A stretch of 64,000 nucleotides of DNA from NCBI GenBank assembly GCA_951394045.1, contig OX595993.1, positions 1,116,001 through 1,180,000 of the forward strand, in the 5' to 3' direction. A program made the position numbers and the translations under genes. The stretch's first letter is position 1. Every line of letters starts with the position of its first letter. The DNA is from Nitzschia sp. DOCU1 (Eukaryota; Bacillariophyta; Bacillariophyceae; Bacillariales; Bacillariaceae). The notes beneath the pieces were generated by a model, which did not search any database, was not told where the DNA came from, and saw nothing but the letters and a program-made list of their open reading frames with translations. Below are positions 34,054 through 44,261 of this stretch, one piece after another.

Positions 34054-36057
34054 ATGACCATGGCGGCGACACGAAAGAACCCCAAGTCACCATCATGTGA
34101 GCGACGAGGACGTTGGTCATTTATGCCGCTGTTTGTGTTGGTCGGGCTTGCAATTGCCGTGCCACTGTACCAGAACAAAATAATGATGTCGCAATTGGTG
34201 AGGTGGAATTCCTTGGAATCTATAATGTCAGAAGACAACGCTCCGTCTATCCATCAAGGTGGTGGTGACGCTTCTACTAGTAGCAGCACCACGACGGCGA
34301 CAGCATCATTGGCAGCCACAAACGGCGATAGTTCGGTGGAAGAGAAGCTTAAGTCGGTGGACTCGTCACCGTATGATTTGATTTTATGGTCGGATCACCC
34401 AATGCTGGCAAGAGGAGTGGAAAGGGGCAGCTTTGTTGTGACGCGCGCCGTGCCTTGCGATGGTCCTTATTGCGGTAGTATCATGGAGGAAGTAGTCCAG
34501 GTTGATTTTCGGGTATGCAATGACAACACCACGACGTGTCCAGTCCTCCCTCTTCCTGGGGGAGTAAAACCAGGCCACCTCGAGTTGCTCCGTCCGTTTC
34601 AACTCAACAAAGGAAAGAAATTGACGATCTATTCCACCATGGGAGATAATTTTACAAGTATGATCCAATTGCAACACCTTCGAAGCATTACGTTTTGGAG
34701 CGACGACCTTCAACTGCATGTTCCCTTAGAGTATCCACCAGATTCGATCACCTTGACAAACTGTGGCGATAAGAGAAAAGTTTGTCCCAAGCCTTGCCCT
34801 CAAAACAAACCTAACATGGTATTTCCCTACCTTTGGGATAGTTGGGACGGATTATGCAAGAGCTCCCATCCCATGGCCGTCACTCCACAGCGGCCCTATG
34901 GTGGCGGTTGCTCCTATGAACGGACTTGCCACACACCCGAAGCGGGTGACGTGAACTCGACATGGCCGTGGAAAAATGAATCAGAACGCGAGTTTTTTCT
35001 TCCGGGCTGGAACAATCAAAAGGAAATAGAGAACAAACAAAGACAAATGCTACAATATCGACATCAACGGCGCAGCAACCCAGAGTGGAGTTCGTACAAA
35101 GCCCGTTTTGGTTGTCCCAAGAAAGATCCCCCAAAACAGACACCACTACCAATCGTCGGAGCATACTTGCACCATCTCTACTATATTCCTGAAGCCAAGC
35201 TCATTTTTTGTGGTATTCCAAAGGTTGGAATGACGGAGTGGATCAAGTTCTTTCGATATGCCTTTGGCGCTAAGGACTACTTGTCCTTGCCGCACTACAA
35301 ACTGGATCGAGAGCAATTTCTCATGAGCAGATTGCAATTGTCAAGGGCGGAAGAGCTCTGGAACGACCCCAGTTGGACTAAGGCAGTTTTTATCCGAAAC
35401 CCGCTCGAGCGACTGCTAAGTGCATACATGGACAAGTTTGTGGGCGAGAGCTACACACAAACGGTATTCAAGATCGGTAACACGTCTGTTCCACAGAAAC
35501 AAAGACCTGTCATGACGTTTGAAGAGTTTGTGGATCGAATAGCCGACATGTCCGCTGCATCCAATTGCACAAACCCTAACGGTCTCAGCTCTTGCACCGA
35601 TCCGCATTGGGGGCCGCAGATGATGATGTGTGGACTGGACTATTTGTTACCCAAGTTTGATTTCTTGGGAAACTTTGATCATATTTCGGAACACACCAAG
35701 GCGTTATTGGAACGTGTGGGTATGTGGGAAAAGCACGGAAGGACGTTTGATGATGGCAGTCAGTCAAAGTATGACGGCGGGTATTGTTGCGTTCCTCCCC
35801 CGACGCGGGATGCCAATGGTACTGTTCCAGGAGGATTCAACCAGCGAGGTCCTAGTCGAAGTAGTAGCGGTGAGGTTCACGCTACGGGGTCGCAGTCACG
35901 ATTCGACGAATTGTATACACCTGAATTGATTGCCAAGGTTCGGAAGGCCTACGCTTTGGACTTTGCTGTGTGGGATGAAATGTCGGGCAAGGACGTAAAG
36001 GACGTGGCGAAAGGGAGGGAATTGAAAGTGGTGCGGGAATATTGTGGAGACTATTAA
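34054..36057 (+). CDS. Carbohydrate sulfotransferase family 2, cluster copy 2
   Basis: A 667-residue single-exon protein from ATG 34054 (a second ATG at 34060 has the better context ACCATGG). Same layout as copy 1: anchor (PLFVLVGLAIAVPLYQ), stem, Cys-rich region, then the catalytic domain with CGIPKVGMTEWIKFFR and FIRNPLERLLSAYMDK. Long blocks are identical to copy 1; differences concentrate in the stem (TASLAATNGDSSVEEKLKS, extra CDGPYCGS insertion) and near SGEVHATG. Selection on the catalytic part is implied by intact frames in both. Orientation and 3' flank similarity show direct tandem duplication. Acceptor unknown. Confidence 0.87.
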   Translation: MTMAATRKNPKSPSCERRGRWSFMPLFVLVGLAIAVPLYQNKIMMSQLVRWNSLESIMSEDNAPSIHQGGGDASTSSSTTTATASLAATNGDSSVEEKLKSVDSSPYDLILWSDHPMLARGVERGSFVVTRAVPCDGPYCGSIMEEVVQVDFRVCNDNTTTCPVLPLPGGVKPGHLELLRPFQLNKGKKLTIYSTMGDNFTSMIQLQHLRSITFWSDDLQLHVPLEYPPDSITLTNCGDKRKVCPKPCPQNKPNMVFPYLWDSWDGLCKSSHPMAVTPQRPYGGGCSYERTCHTPEAGDVNSTWPWKNESEREFFLPGWNNQKEIENKQRQMLQYRHQRRSNPEWSSYKARFGCPKKDPPKQTPLPIVGAYLHHLYYIPEAKLIFCGIPKVGMTEWIKFFRYAFGAKDYLSLPHYKLDREQFLMSRLQLSRAEELWNDPSWTKAVFIRNPLERLLSAYMDKFVGESYTQTVFKIGNTSVPQKQRPVMTFEEFVDRIADMSAASNCTNPNGLSSCTDPHWGPQMMMCGLDYLLPKFDFLGNFDHISEHTKALLERVGMWEKHGRTFDDGSQSKYDGGYCCVPPPTRDANGTVPGGFNQRGPSRSSSGEVHATGSQSRFDELYTPELIAKVRKAYALDFAVWDEMSGKDVKDVAKGRELKVVREYCGDY

Positions 36058-36243
36058 GTGGGCTCTATTGGTGGTAATCTAGCAGAATGGGGTGCTGGCT
36101 CTCGATCTTCCTTGGCTGGAGGTTGCAACGTAAGGGCGAGAAACAGTTTTCATCTCTCCGACGCCCCAATGGTACTAGGCGCACCTTCAAACCTACTCCT
36201 AGATTCACTATTTCCAGCGTGACAGTGTAGTCTAAAGATGACA

Positions 36244-37317
36244 CTATTGAGCTAAAAGCATGGTGCTTTTCTTGTAATCCAGAAGTGGCAGTGGCCGTAC
36301 CCCAACGGTAGGTTCCCCACCGAGTCCCTCGACAAGCAACTGGTCAGGATGGACAATGCAATCAGCGAGCACCTCTAGCGTATCGATGAATTCCACCGGT
36401 TGAGTACGTCCGCCGCCCAGGGCAGTTGCGATTTCGGTGCAGCCAAGAATAATGGATGGTACATTTTCTTTGCGTACCAAATGCTGGGCGACCCGATTCA
36501 ATTGGGACTGAGGGAGCTGGTCGACAAATCCATCGGCCTTGATCTTGGCGACTGCTGACATTATGGTTTGTTGATCCTCGACGTCTGGTAGTACCACTTC
36601 GATTCCCCGTCGTTCCAAGGCCCGTTGAAAGGCACCGGACTGGATCGTTCCGTCCACATCCAACAGACCGACGCGACGATATTCCTTGGCTACTACTCGC
36701 TTGGCAACCTGATCCAGCAAATCCAAAACGGGAACTTGTGCAAATTCCTCGATAGCCGCTTTCCAATGATATGCTGTTGTGCAAGCAAAAGCCACCTCTG
36801 TAGCGCCCGCACGTTGTAGCGCTTGAGCCGACTCGATGAGAGCCTGTAACGAAGGTGGACCTTGTCCCAATACAGCCAGATTGTTATTGGGAATGTGAGG
36901 GTTGTGATACAAAAGGTAGGGTGTGTAGGTGGCATCGGCCAGGAATCCGCATGACTCTCCTAGTAGGCAATAATTCGGAGAGTTGCTCTTCTTTTGTCGG
37001 TCCTTTTCCAGAACTAGTTGCTGAAAGCGTATACTTGCAGCCGGTCCGATCCCACCAATGATTCCGACCAGATGCTCGGGTTTAGTATTTGCCAACAAAG
37101 GCTCCTCTTGTTCAGGTGTGCAGGCCGGGGGGGTTGAGGGAGCAATAGCCACTGGAAACCGCTTTGGCTGCACTTTGGCTATCAAGTCATCAGATAGAAC
37201 GGTAGACCGGGGTGGCAAGGGAACAGGAGGATCGATTTGATAGCCAGTGGGTGTGCCAAGAAAAACACCAAAGGCTATCAGGAGAAACGACGATAGCTTT
37301 AACCGCCGATTTCTCAT
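36244..37317 (-). CDS. Aspartate/glutamate racemase family protein, secretory signal
   Basis: A 357-residue single-exon protein. I start at ATG 37317 (AACCATGA), which gives a signal peptide (LSSFLLIAFGVFLGTPTGY); the frame further upstream has no ATG. The family racemises Asp or Glu through two cysteines without a cofactor. Seen: GIIGGIGPAASIRF (N-terminal glycine motif), FACTTAYHW (first catalytic Cys) and ILGCTEIATALGG (second catalytic Cys). Both halves of the pseudo-symmetric fold are present and the length is normal plus about 90 residues of leader. The signal peptide suggests the ER, plastid or outside. Family members are mainly bacterial. It is divergent from SHQ1 and ends 187 bp after sulfotransferase copy 2. 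Confidence 0.85.
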   Translation of the reverse strand: MRNRRLKLSSFLLIAFGVFLGTPTGYQIDPPVPLPPRSTVLSDDLIAKVQPKRFPVAIAPSTPPACTPEQEEPLLANTKPEHLVGIIGGIGPAASIRFQQLVLEKDRQKKSNSPNYCLLGESCGFLADATYTPYLLYHNPHIPNNNLAVLGQGPPSLQALIESAQALQRAGATEVAFACTTAYHWKAAIEEFAQVPVLDLLDQVAKRVVAKEYRRVGLLDVDGTIQSGAFQRALERRGIEVVLPDVEDQQTIMSAVAKIKADGFVDQLPQSQLNRVAQHLVRKENVPSIILGCTEIATALGGGRTQPVEFIDTLEVLADCIVHPDQLLVEGLGGEPTVGVRPLPLLDYKKSTMLLAQ

Positions 37318-38011
37318 GGTTTGAGAGTGGGACAACCAGGGTGGGTCATACTGTGGATGATGGACCCGACGGAAATGATTGCTGTCGTATAAGTTGTTAT
37401 GTTTCGTCAACGTTTTAGATTTCTTCAATTCGATCGAGTGCTTGATGGGATTTGTTGTTTTGTGTCAATGCAGTGATATGTCGCGTTTGGCATGAGAATT
37501 GACCGCCAATGTCGTTTCTTGGCATACTCCTTCCACTGCTGCCACACCAAGAATGAATCACATCATGCAACCTTCAACACGAAGTGCGTTGGCTCGTGGA
37601 TCATTCATACTGGGTTGCGATGCATGAGGTTTGGCATCGGAGTATAGCATTGTGTCAACAATGGACTTGAACCTTTTCACGACTGCTTGATCTTTGATTG
37701 TGCTGTCATCGTCGCCTTTTGACGTGTTTGTTCTTTGAAATGACTCAGACGACCTAAAAGATCAAAATGACCACAGTCAGTAAAGGCCCGGCCGTCGGTC
37801 GAGCATCACGAGCCCCCAAACCTCGTCACGCTCGAGCATCACGAGCCCCCAAACCTCGTCAGCGTGCTGTTGACCCACCTGACCACAAAATATGGCGCGA
37901 CCGACAACCACCACTATTCTCGCGCCAGACGTTTTCGTCGCCTCTCTCGAATCGCGCGCCGAACTTCGTTGCTCGTCTCCCATTTCTCTTCCTTCAACAG
38001 TTTGAGACAAG
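37318..38011. other. Divergent intergenic region, racemase / SHQ1
   Basis: About 690 bp carrying both promoters. Contains the 33-bp tandem repeat at 37799-37861; otherwise nothing recognised. Confidence 0.45.
37799..37861 (+). repeat. 33-bp tandem duplication upstream of SHQ1
   Basis: The unit beginning TCGAGCATCACGAGCCCCCA occurs at 37799-37831 and again, 30 of 33 bases, at 37832-37861. It lies about 150 bp before the SHQ1 start, so it may be in the promoter or 5' UTR. Confidence 0.85.
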
Positions 38012-39646
38012 ATGCCTCTCACACCTCGCTTTGAGCTCAGCCAGACTCCTAGCGAAGTAATTGTGACCATATTTGTGCCAACTGTTAGAGTGTCCAATAT
38101 CGAAGTGGTACTGGAGGAGGATTCGACCTTTCACTTTCACGCTAGCCCGTATCTCTTGAAACTGCACTTTGCGCCCCACGAATTTGCCGAGGACGGGAAC
38201 ATTCCCGCTGCCTACGATCCATCATGTCAAACAGTTAGCGTTCCACTCAAGAAAGCACACCCTGGTGTCGAGTGGCCCAATTTGCAACTGACGGCGCGGC
38301 TGCTCCAACCAAAGGAAATTCCAAAGCAATGGCTGCATGAGGTGCAGAATGGTCGTGAGGATGATATATCGGGCGATGATAGGGGCGACAATTATGATGT
38401 CCCTGAAGGATCTGTCTTGCAACCAGATTCCTTTGGATATGGCTTTGGAGGCATCTTTCAAAACATTTTCACTGACTATTGCCGTGGTGGTCTGGCGCAA
38501 GAAATGCTGCAACTACCCGAACCTGAAACGACTACTCCTGATGAACGACGGCGGTTACGAATTCAAAAAGAAGAGAGCGATTTTGACGAGGAAAGATATC
38601 ATCAGGACTTGTATATTGAAGAAGATTATCTTTATCCCATGGTCATGGATTTTCATCCTTTTTGGATAAAAAAGGATGGCAAGCAAAGCAACGATTCATC
38701 GACTGAAGACGACGACGTTCTCGCCACCCAATTCCAGGAGTTGCGTCTCGATTCAGATGCCAACGTATTCTTCTCCAGCGATGACCGATTGAGCCTAAGT
38801 ACTATTCCCTACCCTCTTATACCCGCTCGCCTTCTTGACATAAAGGGAGAAACGTCCCATTTTTGGGCCGGGCTTCTGGATCTTTTGGTACCCTTCGTGT
38901 ATGATCATTTGACCACCACTGGAGATCCAACCGTGGAATCGGCATGGACTATAACTACGCTTTCGGCTAGTTTAAGCTGGTTGGACCCACCAACTGATAT
39001 TCAAGACGCTGTTCGGGTGTCGACCCGCCGCATGCTGGTGTATCCGTATTGGCGAAATTTTGATTTCTGCCAGCACGTTTGGAGGCAAACGTTGGCTTTG
39101 TTGGAGGCCGGTGTCTATGCTGTGGTCAAGGCTCTGCTAATGACGCGGACGATTCTCGAAAAGAGTGAATCCTATTACCTTGGCTGTAAATTGTTTGTGG
39201 ATCCATATCTGTATTGGATTCAACAGCAGGACGGCTCGGAACTTCCAAAAGGAGTTATCGCTGCCCTCGCCAACCAACTGAAGGATCCCGATCGAATCAA
39301 GCGAGAAGCCTCCCTGCATCTCGTGGAACTTGAGACAAAACTGAATGATGATTTGGGCTCTGAGTCTGGCGAGTCCGATTCTTCAGACGACTCGTCAACC
39401 TCTTCTAGTGGTAGTGATGGTGTTGCCTCAAACGATCAAGACGGCAAAGGGGACCAACCCAACCATGCTGGGGCTGAAGGCCGAAAGGTGCCTGAACTTT
39501 TGGACGCCGTGGTGGGGCATGGAGTATCCATCTTGACAATTACTGGAGATAGCGATACAGACGAAGGTCTGGAGAAACCATCGAGCGAACAAAATGGAAC
39601 AAATGCAAAGAAACAATCACCGCTCGTCCAAGAATGGAATCCATGA
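38012..39646 (+). CDS. SHQ1: H/ACA snoRNP assembly factor SHQ1
   Basis: A 544-residue single-exon protein from ATG 38012 (ACAAGATGCC). SHQ1 chaperones dyskerin (Cbf5) before H/ACA snoRNP and telomerase RNP assembly. The N-terminal CS (p23-like) domain opens with LTPRFELSQTPSEVIVTIFV and contains FHFHASPYLLKLHF. A long acidic insertion follows (about 110-260). The alpha-helical SHQ1 domain at about 265-420 includes LSTIPYPLIPARLLDIKGE, SASLSWLDPP, MLVYPYWRNFDF and YLGCKLFVDPYLYWIQ. These mark the dyskerin-binding domain. The tail is acidic Ser-rich. Nuclear/cytoplasmic shuttling is known for the family. It is convergent with sulfotransferase copy 3. Confidence 0.88.
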   Translation: MPLTPRFELSQTPSEVIVTIFVPTVRVSNIEVVLEEDSTFHFHASPYLLKLHFAPHEFAEDGNIPAAYDPSCQTVSVPLKKAHPGVEWPNLQLTARLLQPKEIPKQWLHEVQNGREDDISGDDRGDNYDVPEGSVLQPDSFGYGFGGIFQNIFTDYCRGGLAQEMLQLPEPETTTPDERRRLRIQKEESDFDEERYHQDLYIEEDYLYPMVMDFHPFWIKKDGKQSNDSSTEDDDVLATQFQELRLDSDANVFFSSDDRLSLSTIPYPLIPARLLDIKGETSHFWAGLLDLLVPFVYDHLTTTGDPTVESAWTITTLSASLSWLDPPTDIQDAVRVSTRRMLVYPYWRNFDFCQHVWRQTLALLEAGVYAVVKALLMTRTILEKSESYYLGCKLFVDPYLYWIQQQDGSELPKGVIAALANQLKDPDRIKREASLHLVELETKLNDDLGSESGESDSSDDSSTSSSGSDGVASNDQDGKGDQPNHAGAEGRKVPELLDAVVGHGVSILTITGDSDTDEGLEKPSSEQNGTNAKKQSPLVQEWNP

Positions 39647-39983
39647 ATCTTCCAGGGGGCATTCGATTGCGTGACAACCGACTGTCGTTGGAGAACGAAG
39701 CTACAATTATTCTGTGGATTTGTCACCACAGGTAGCCGTAGTGCTACAGTAACATTCCATGGTGCAAAACCGGGGAACACAGTCTAGTGCAACGAGCAAG
39801 CTGGCCGAAGGTGGCTAGTTAGTGCCATAGTGGGCAGGCTTCGAATGGGGTGAGGTTGGTACTGAATTGAAAGCACGCCTCGAAACGACGTGTGGTTTCA
39901 AGCTATTTCACACGAGTGACGGACTTGTACGCGCTCAGCTTGGATTATCCATGGTCAATTCTGTCGCCTACTAAGTTGAGCCA
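39647..39983. other. Convergent intergenic region
   Basis: About 340 bp of 3' flanks of SHQ1 and sulfotransferase copy 3. Nothing recognised. Confidence 0.4.
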
Positions 39984-41867
39984 CTACTTTTCTCCACAAT
40001 AGTCCCGGACTACTTTCAAATCACTTCCTTTGGTCATGTCCTTTGCGTCCTTGCCCGAAATTTCATCCCACACGGCAAAGTCCAAAGCGTAGGCCTTCCG
40101 AACTTTGGCAATCAATTCAGGTGTATACAATTCGTTGAATCGAGAGTGTGATCCAGTGGCGTGCACAACTTTGCCGCTACCAGTAGGGCCGTGTTGATTG
40201 AATCCCACCACTGTGGTGGTGTTTGGCCCTCGTCGCGGTGGAGGAACGCTACAAACCCAGTCGTCGTAGTTGGACTGATTAGAGTTACGCCCGTCGTCAA
40301 AGGTCGCTCCATATTCTTCCCACAGACCCACACGCTCCAGCAACATCTTAGTATGCTCCGAAATGTAATCAAAGTTTCCCAAGAAATCAAACTTTGGGAG
40401 CAAATAGTCCAGTCCACATGTCATCATCTGCGGTCCCCAATGCGGGTCCGTGCAAGAGCTGAGACCGTTGGGGTTTGTGCAATCGAATGCACCGGACATG
40501 TCGGCTATTCGATCAACAAACTCTTCAAACGTCATCACAGGTCTTTGACTCTTTGGAACAGACATGTTGCCGACCTTGAATACTTTTTGAGTGTACCCTT
40601 GGCCAACAATCTTGTCCATGTATGCACTTAGCAGTCGCTCGAGCGGGTTGCGGAAGAATACTGCTTTGGTCCAACTGGGATCATTCCAGAGCTCTTCCGA
40701 CTTGTTATAATCAAGTTTTACCATAAGGAAGCTTTCTCGATCAAGCTTGTAATGGGGCAAGGACAAGTAATCCTTGGCGCCCATGACATGACGAAAGAAC
40801 TTGACCCACTCCGTCACGCCAACTTTTGGGATACCACAAAATATGAGTTTGGCCCCGGGAATGTAGTAGAGATGATGAGAGTAGGCACCCACAATGGGCA
40901 ACGGCGTCGGAGTCGGAAGCTCTTTTGGACAATCGAATCGAGCTGTGTATGTATTCCAGCTGGCCCCCCTCCGCCGTTCCTTTCGACCCTGTTGCAATTT
41001 TCTCTCAATTTTCCGTAGTCGGAATGAATCATTCCAATGTGGAAGGAACAAATTGCGTTCTGATGCATTTTTCCACGGCCATGTTGAATTCGGGTCTCCA
41101 GTTTCGGGTGTGAAGCAAGTACTTTCACAGCCACAGGGTCCTCCAAAGGGTCGCTTGGCTGGGTTGGCATCTGGATCAGAACTCTTACAAATCTTGTCAA
41201 TACGATCCTGGAAGTACGGGTAGACCAGGTCGGGCGTGTTTTGAGGGCATGATTGCGGACAAGGTTCACGGCTTCTTTTGCCGCCGCCGCAGGTCGTTAA
41301 GGTAATATTGGCGGCTGGATAAAATGGAATCGCGATGTGCTGTTGGTGGACCGTGCTCCAAATGGTGATCGCCTCTAGTTTCCGTATTTCGATCAGGTGT
41401 GCTGGGTGGACATTAGCCATAAAGTTAATCCGCAGAACCTTTTCTTTGTTGCTTTGAAAGGCAGGAAGCGAAGATACTTCTTCGCTGGCCCACTCGTTTG
41501 TTGGTAGTTCAGGGCAAGTGCCATTGTTGCAAAGGCAAAAATTCACCTGAATCACTTCGTCCATTTCGGAACCGAGTTTATTGCGGGTGACTATGATTCG
41601 TTGACGGTCAATGCGCCCCTTTGTCAGCATGGGTTCTTTCGACCAAAAGATCAAATCAAAGAATGTCGAGGCTTCGGACGGCGGGCAATCATAATTCGTA
41701 GTCGTAGATTTCACCGCGTCGACTGTGGGATGCCATTCCAAATTCACCATTTCTCGGCTTTGTCGCAATGACAAGGAAATGGTGAGCCCCACCATTACAA
41801 ACAGCGGCACGATTGGGTGTCGCCATATCAGTGCTTTCTTTTTTGTTGGTGGCACAACGGTGACCAT
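39984..41867 (-). CDS. Carbohydrate sulfotransferase family 2, cluster copy 3
   Basis: A 627-residue single-exon protein from ATG 41867. Anchor (IVPLFVMVGLTISLSLR) near the N-terminus, then stem, Cys-rich segment (SREPCPQSCPQNTPDLVYPY; CGCESTCFTPETGD) and catalytic domain. PAPS loop CGIPKVGVTEWVKFFR; 3'-phosphate motif FFRNPLERLLSAYMDK. Motifs and the final helix (RKAYALDFAVWDEISGKDA) match copies 1 and 2, but the stem is more diverged, so this is the older duplicate and is now inverted relative to them with two unrelated genes between. Golgi location and PAPS use follow from family; acceptor unknown. Confidence 0.87.
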   Translation of the reverse strand: MVTVVPPTKKKALIWRHPIVPLFVMVGLTISLSLRQSREMVNLEWHPTVDAVKSTTTNYDCPPSEASTFFDLIFWSKEPMLTKGRIDRQRIIVTRNKLGSEMDEVIQVNFCLCNNGTCPELPTNEWASEEVSSLPAFQSNKEKVLRINFMANVHPAHLIEIRKLEAITIWSTVHQQHIAIPFYPAANITLTTCGGGKRSREPCPQSCPQNTPDLVYPYFQDRIDKICKSSDPDANPAKRPFGGPCGCESTCFTPETGDPNSTWPWKNASERNLFLPHWNDSFRLRKIERKLQQGRKERRRGASWNTYTARFDCPKELPTPTPLPIVGAYSHHLYYIPGAKLIFCGIPKVGVTEWVKFFRHVMGAKDYLSLPHYKLDRESFLMVKLDYNKSEELWNDPSWTKAVFFRNPLERLLSAYMDKIVGQGYTQKVFKVGNMSVPKSQRPVMTFEEFVDRIADMSGAFDCTNPNGLSSCTDPHWGPQMMTCGLDYLLPKFDFLGNFDYISEHTKMLLERVGLWEEYGATFDDGRNSNQSNYDDWVCSVPPPRRGPNTTTVVGFNQHGPTGSGKVVHATGSHSRFNELYTPELIAKVRKAYALDFAVWDEISGKDAKDMTKGSDLKVVRDYCGEK

Positions 41868-42330
41868 GATGATTTCTTGTTCTTGGGTTCCTGCTTCTCT
41901 TGTTGGCAGTCGTCGTCACTCTCGTTCTTCGTTGCTTAACTTATCATCCTCGTTTCATGCTTCGATGGCTTCGTAGTTTTCAACCTTTACCACAGGGTCT
42001 TTGAACGAAGTATCATGTGGGTGTCCAACAGCAAACAGGTCAAGTGGTCCTTTTGTGGGTTCATCAAAATGACAAAATGCCAACGCTGGAAGTCGCTATT
42101 CGGGCGGTCGCGCAGCGAACAATACCCTATATGCATCACTTGAAGTCACTACAGTACTTTGCTTGACGACCGGATCTCTTGACTCGCCGAGCGATATTCT
42201 CCAATTAGGACAGCAGCATAGAGTACACACTACTTGAAGGAGAGGAGAAGAGCATGCCAGATTCCGAGTTAATACTGTTTTGCTAGACTACCGGTAGCTT
42301 TTTGTCTGATTTGACTTTTCCATTCCAGTT
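41868..42330. other. Intergenic region
   Basis: About 460 bp upstream of sulfotransferase copy 3 and downstream of the translocator gene. TACCGGTAG occurs near 42290. No gene seen. Confidence 0.4.
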
Positions 42331-44261
42331 CTATCGCTTTGTGGTGGGGATTTTGACCTTCATTGCTGGTTTCAGGATCTTACTCTTCACTGTTTGATTC
42401 TTCTTGCCCTTTTTAACTTCCTCCACTTCCATTTGCTCATAGTATTGTTTGGTGAGAGAGTAGAGGAGAACACCCGCAATGCCAACACCCGAACCAATGC
42501 CGGCCTGGACCGTGATGGGGTTGCGGAAGACCATGACCGAGGCGACCAAGATAAAGACTCGCTTCATGGTGTTGCCAACGGCCAAGGTGACAGGGTGCAC
42601 ACTGCCAAGAGCCAAATACATAACTTCATTGTTCAGGTAGTGAAAGAGACCCGACAAGACAAGCGCGCGGTAGAATTGCATTTTGTCTTGGACACTCTCC
42701 AATGCCGCCGACAAGAGATCTCCAAAGTTGCTCTCGCCAATCAATGCAATAGGAATAGAGATGAGAAGCGCCGCCCACGTCACCAGACCAAACATGTTGG
42801 GAGGGGTCAAGTTGGATCCCGTGCCCTTGCCCGACTGGAGAGCAATCTTGGACTGCACCGCACGTAGCGCAAATGCCACGTTACTAGCCATGGCCGCACC
42901 AAAGGCCAACCACGAAAAATTCAATTCGTTGAGGCAGGCGTACCCCACGCCACCTACCACCGGGATCAATGTCAGGTACACTGGAGTTTTCATCCACTTT
43001 TTGAAATACAATCCCGACACAATGGCACTGAAGAATGGTTCCATAGCTTTGACAATGTGTGTAAAGGACACTGGACCTGCTCCCAAGCTCAACATGCTGG
43101 CAAGCTGCCCCAAAGCATGATACAGACCGACCGATGCGACTGCTCCTCTACCCGAGGGAGTCAAAGTGGGGTAGGGACGAAGACGGAGCAACCAAATGAT
43201 GGCACAGTACAATGCTCCGACCCCAAACTGAAAGGCTCCAACAGTCAAAGGAGCAGGAAGGACGTTCAACACCTTTTTATTGATGACTATCGTCAAAGAA
43301 AAGAAGAATTAGAAATCATCGGCAGGTTCGCACCAAAAAGACCTCATCCAAATTTCAACTTACTGTTGTAAAATACATTCAGGGCATACCATGCTGCAAA
43401 GTAGAATCCGACCGTCAATCGACCCAGCAGAGTGTTGGGGACTTCGCCGCCCCGGATACGGCGTGCTCGAAGTCGTTGCCGCATTGCTGGGGTCATGGTC
43501 TTGACTACAGCGTTGTGAGAAGCAGGGTGGGCATCATGCTCTTCATAAAAGGCCGACACTGTATCCACCACCACTTGCGCCGGTCGAGCGGGCGGTGGTG
43601 GCGGGATCGTCGAAGGCGCCTTTCTGGGAATCTTGGGTACAGTCTGACGGTAGGTGCGATGGTCTGTGCTTGAAATACTAGGTGAGACATACACCTTGAC
43701 CTTTCGACGTTTGAGTTCTTTTACGGGGTCGACAGATGCATAAAAGGCCCTGGCAGCGGGCGAGTTTAGAATGTAAGAAATGAGAGCTACATCCAATGTC
43801 TTGTTAACTCCCTTTGTGAAGACAAATGCTGAAAGCAATAAAAATGTCGGTGAGAACAAGGTGCATTTTGAGCAAGACGAAATGATGACACAAAGAAACG
43901 TACTCTTTATCGCCACAGTCAATGACAAAGCAAGCGCCGTGTAAAGGCCGATCTCAACCTTGTTGTAATGTCGAAAATTGGAGATGAAATCTTTTGCCTC
44001 CGTTTGCACTTTCTCCATAATCTTGGCCGTTTCGTCCCATACTTTTTCCATGACTTCTTTTGCTTCGGCTTGAAACTTCTTTACCGCGGCCTTGGCATCG
44101 AAATCGATGGAAGTGTTGCTGCGGAATCCAATCAGAGGACCCCGTGGGGGCTTGTTATCCAGCACAATGCGAAAATTCTTGTCGGCATATTGCGTGGGCT
44201 TTTGGATAGCTTGACAGCTACCTGCGGCCACAGCCGCAATCAAAAGCGCCTGGACTTTCAT
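42331..44261 (-). CDS. Triose-phosphate/phosphate translocator family protein with long N-terminal extension
   Basis: Three exons: 44261-43904, 43828-43364 and 43286-42331, with introns of 75 and 77 bp (AAAGA|GTACGT, TTTCAG|CA; AACA|GTAAGT, GATAG|TC). About 592 residues. The second junction restores LNVFYNIINKKVLNVLP, a hallmark of plastid phosphate translocators, which swap triose phosphates, PEP or hexose phosphates for phosphate. Further matches: FTHIVKAMEPFFSA, NEVMYLALGSVHPVTLAVGNTMKR, GSGVGIAGVLLYSL. The translocator part begins only at about 258. Before it are a signal peptide (QALLIAAVAAGSCQA), a Lys/Glu helix, one hydrophobic segment (VEIGLYTALALSLTVAIK) and a Pro-rich linker (APSTIPPPPPARPAQ). 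A signal peptide without an AFAP motif would fit an outer membrane of the complex plastid; inference. Confidence 0.83.
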
